Shown here piece by piece: positions 13,048 through 14,502 of a stretch of 14,502 nt of DNA. The position numbers and the translations under genes were made by a program. This DNA comes from Burkholderiaceae bacterium (lineage in GTDB: Bacteria; Pseudomonadota; Gammaproteobacteria; Burkholderiales; Burkholderiaceae): the NCBI GenBank assembly GCA_023253905.1, contig JALREG010000352.1, positions 1-14,502 of the forward strand, written 5' to 3'. Positions within the stretch are counted from its first letter, which is position 1. Every line of letters starts with the position of its first letter. The notes beneath the pieces were generated by a model. That model saw only the letters and a list, made by a program, of their open reading frames with translations. It was not told where the DNA came from and made no database searches.

Positions 13048-13965
13048 TCAGACCGGGTCCCAGCTGAACACGTCCGGTGAGCGTTCAAGCGGATAAAAAG
13101 ACGCCCGCAGCGCAGGCATCGCGCGCTCGGCGATGCTCTGCGCGGTCCAGCCCTCGCCGCTATGCAGGCTACGAACCGGCCGGTTCTGGCTGATCAGGAA
13201 AATTTCATTGGCCCGCACCGCGAAGATCTGTCCGCTCACCTCGCGCGCGGCTTCGCTCGCAAGGTAGACCGCGAGCGGCGCAATCTGGTGGGTCTGCATG
13301 CGCTGCAAGCGCTCCACCCGGGCCTGCTGCTCAGGCGTATCGGTGGGAATGGACCCGATCATGCGGCTGTAGGCAAACGGGGAGATGCAGTTTGATCGCA
13401 CGCCGAACTTCGCCATGTCCAGCGCGATCGACTTGGACAGCGCAACGATGCCAAGCTTTGCCGCCGAATAATTAGCCTGGCCGAGATTGCCGATCAGGCC
13501 CGACGTGGAGGTCATGTGAATGTAGGCGCCCGACTGCTGAGCTTTGAAATGGGGAGCCGCCGCGCGCGAAACATAAAACGTACCGTTCAGATGAACATCA
13601 ATCACCGTCCGCCATTCGTCGGCACTCATATTGTGGAAGAAGCGGTCACGCAAAATGCCAGCATTGTTGATAACGGCGTCGATCCGCCCGAAGGTATCGA
13701 GCGCCTGTTCAACCATGCGATGCGCCGCAGCCCAGTCGGCCACGCTATCGCCATTGGCGCTCGCCTCGCCACCGGCCGCCCGAATCTCGTCCACCACAGC
13801 CTGGGCCCGCGAGCGATCCTGGCCTTCGCCCGCCACGCTGGAACCCAGATCATTGACCAGCACACTGGCGCCTTCGGCTGCCAGGGCGAGCGCGAGCTCG
13901 CGGCCAATACCGCCTCCAGCCCCGGTGACCAGCACAACCTTGTCCTGCAGAAATCTTTCTTTCAT
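13048..13965 (-). CDS. Short-chain dehydrogenase/reductase, MFE-2 hydroxyacyl-CoA dehydrogenase-like
   Basis: This is a 305-residue NAD(P)-dependent oxidoreductase of the classical SDR type. GGAG lies 7 nt before the ATG. The coenzyme motif TGAGGGIG is at 14-21, with Asp39 ('VLVNDLG') at the end of strand 2 suggesting NAD(H) preference. NNAG is at 100-103, and the catalytic set is Asn127, Ser153, Tyr166 and Lys170 ('NYSAAK'). The 'VNDLG' stretch followed by an insert, together with the extra C-terminal part after 'SGQIFAVRANEIFLISQNRP', resembles the dehydrogenase domain of multifunctional beta-oxidation enzymes and their free-standing bacterial relatives, which oxidise 3-hydroxyacyl-CoA thioesters. 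The C-terminal 50 residues are longer than in a plain 250-residue SDR. The substrate cannot be fixed from sequence. It is divergent from miaB and convergent with the small exported protein, so it is probably a single-gene unit. Confidence 0.9.
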   Translation of the reverse strand: MKERFLQDKVVLVTGAGGGIGRELALALAAEGASVLVNDLGSSVAGEGQDRSRAQAVVDEIRAAGGEASANGDSVADWAAAHRMVEQALDTFGRIDAVINNAGILRDRFFHNMSADEWRTVIDVHLNGTFYVSRAAAPHFKAQQSGAYIHMTSTSGLIGNLGQANYSAAKLGIVALSKSIALDMAKFGVRSNCISPFAYSRMIGSIPTDTPEQQARVERLQRMQTHQIAPLAVYLASEAAREVSGQIFAVRANEIFLISQNRPVRSLHSGEGWTAQSIAERAMPALRASFYPLERSPDVFSWDPV

Positions 13966-13996
13966 TGACCGACTCCGGGCGAATTAGCGGGGTGTT

Positions 13997-14027
13997 TTGG
14001 CTCGAGGGCCCAAGCCGCCGGTAAAAT
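13997..14027 (+). promoter_or_regulatory. Possible sigma-70 promoter of miaB
   Basis: TAAAAT (14022-14027) resembles a -10 box, with a weak TTGGCT (13997-14002) upstream at a long 19-nt spacing. Transcription would start within a base or so of the ATG at 14035, giving a nearly leaderless mRNA and excluding the in-frame ATG at 14026. The match is weak. Confidence 0.3.
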
Positions 14028-14034
14028 GCCACAG

Positions 14035-14502
14035 ATGAAACGCAAACTCCACATCCGCACCTTCGGCTGTCAAATGAACGAGTACGACTCGGACAAAATG
14101 GCTGAAGTGCTGGCCGAAAGCGAAGGCGCCGTCCTCACCGATCGGCTCGAAGAGGCCGATATCGTCCTCTTCAACACCTGTTCGGTCCGCGAAAAAGCCC
14201 AGGAAAAGGTGTTCTCCGACCTGGGCCGGTTGCGCGCGCTCAAACTCGAACGGCCCGGCCTGGTGGTGGGCGTTGGCGGCTGTGTGGCGAGCCAGGAAGG
14301 CGCCAATATCGTTGCCCGGGTGCCGTTTGTCGACGTGGTGTTCGGGCCTCAGACGCTGCATCGGCTGCCACAGTTGCTCCGGGCGCGCGCGCAGACCGGC
14401 CGCTCACAGGTCGACATCAGCTTTCCTGAAATCGAGAAATTCGATCACCTGCCACCGGCCCGGACCGACGGCGCCACCGCATTCGTCTCCATCATGGAAG
14501 GC
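14035..14502 (+). CDS. miaB: tRNA-2-methylthio-N6-dimethylallyladenosine synthase MiaB, 3' truncated by window
   Basis: The first 156 codons are visible; the frame stays open to the window edge. MiaB adds the methylthio group to i6A37 of tRNAs reading UNN codons, using radical SAM chemistry and two iron-sulfur clusters. The start '[20 protein letters not shown]' matches the family closely. The three cysteines of the N-terminal methylthiotransferase domain are present: in 'TFGCQMNE', '[12 protein letters not shown]' and '[10 protein letters not shown]'. The window ends at 'FVSIMEG', immediately before the CxxxCxxC radical-SAM motif. ATG 14035 is chosen because it aligns with the usual start two or three residues before the conserved strand; an in-frame ATG at 14026 is the alternative. 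No obvious Shine-Dalgarno site precedes either. Confidence 0.96.
   Translation, partial: MKRKLHIRTFGCQMNEYDSDKMAEVLAESEGAVLTDRLEEADIVLFNTCSVREKAQEKVFSDLGRLRALKLERPGLVVGVGGCVASQEGANIVARVPFVDVVFGPQTLHRLPQLLRARAQTGRSQVDISFPEIEKFDHLPPARTDGATAFVSIMEG

Noticed and set aside
13048..13968. + strand frames opposite the dehydrogenase
   Set aside because: The - strand has all SDR catalytic motifs; the opposite frames have none.

Overview
The window reads as chromosomal DNA of a GC-rich Betaproteobacterium, most likely order Burkholderiales. This is inferred from two adjacent Bug/TctC-type periplasmic receptors (a family greatly expanded in that order), the strong GC bias at third codon positions, and the close match of the MiaB N-terminus to that group. 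No insertion sequence, tRNA, rRNA, CRISPR array or phage gene was seen.

Left part (1-4233, + strand): a compact catabolic/uptake operon. It starts inside an amidohydrolase of the YtcJ-like type, followed by two Bug solute receptors in tandem and an M28-like aminopeptidase-fold protein whose start overlaps the preceding stop (ATGA). The genes fit uptake and hydrolysis of a small carboxylate, amide or peptide-like compound, but the substrate cannot be read from the sequence. No TctA/TctB membrane genes are present here. A doubtful small membrane ORF (4376-4600) and a stretch without a convincing gene follow.

Central part (4844-12360): the most interesting region. On the - strand, in order of transcription, lie a sigma-54 activator of AAA+-HTH form with no sensory domain; a consensus -24/-12 promoter (11184-11198); an RTX protein that is almost entirely one array of 50 uninterrupted nine-residue calcium-binding repeats; a strong hairpin; a type I secretion ABC transporter; and its HlyD-type adaptor, joined to it by an ATGA overlap. 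Converging on this unit is a + strand lipoprotein with three fibronectin type III domains. No TolC-type outer-membrane channel is in the window. I infer a sigma-54-switched, dedicated export cassette for a pure beta-roll exoprotein. Unusual points are a GAFTGA loop reading YAFTGA in the activator, an ABC signature reading LPAGM instead of LSGGQ, and a perfect LacI-type palindrome touching the RTX ribosome binding site.

Right part (12361-14502): a small exported protein with two terminal cysteines, a short-chain dehydrogenase on the - strand, and the first 156 codons of miaB, which runs off the right edge just before its radical-SAM cysteine motif. These look like ordinary chromosomal flank.
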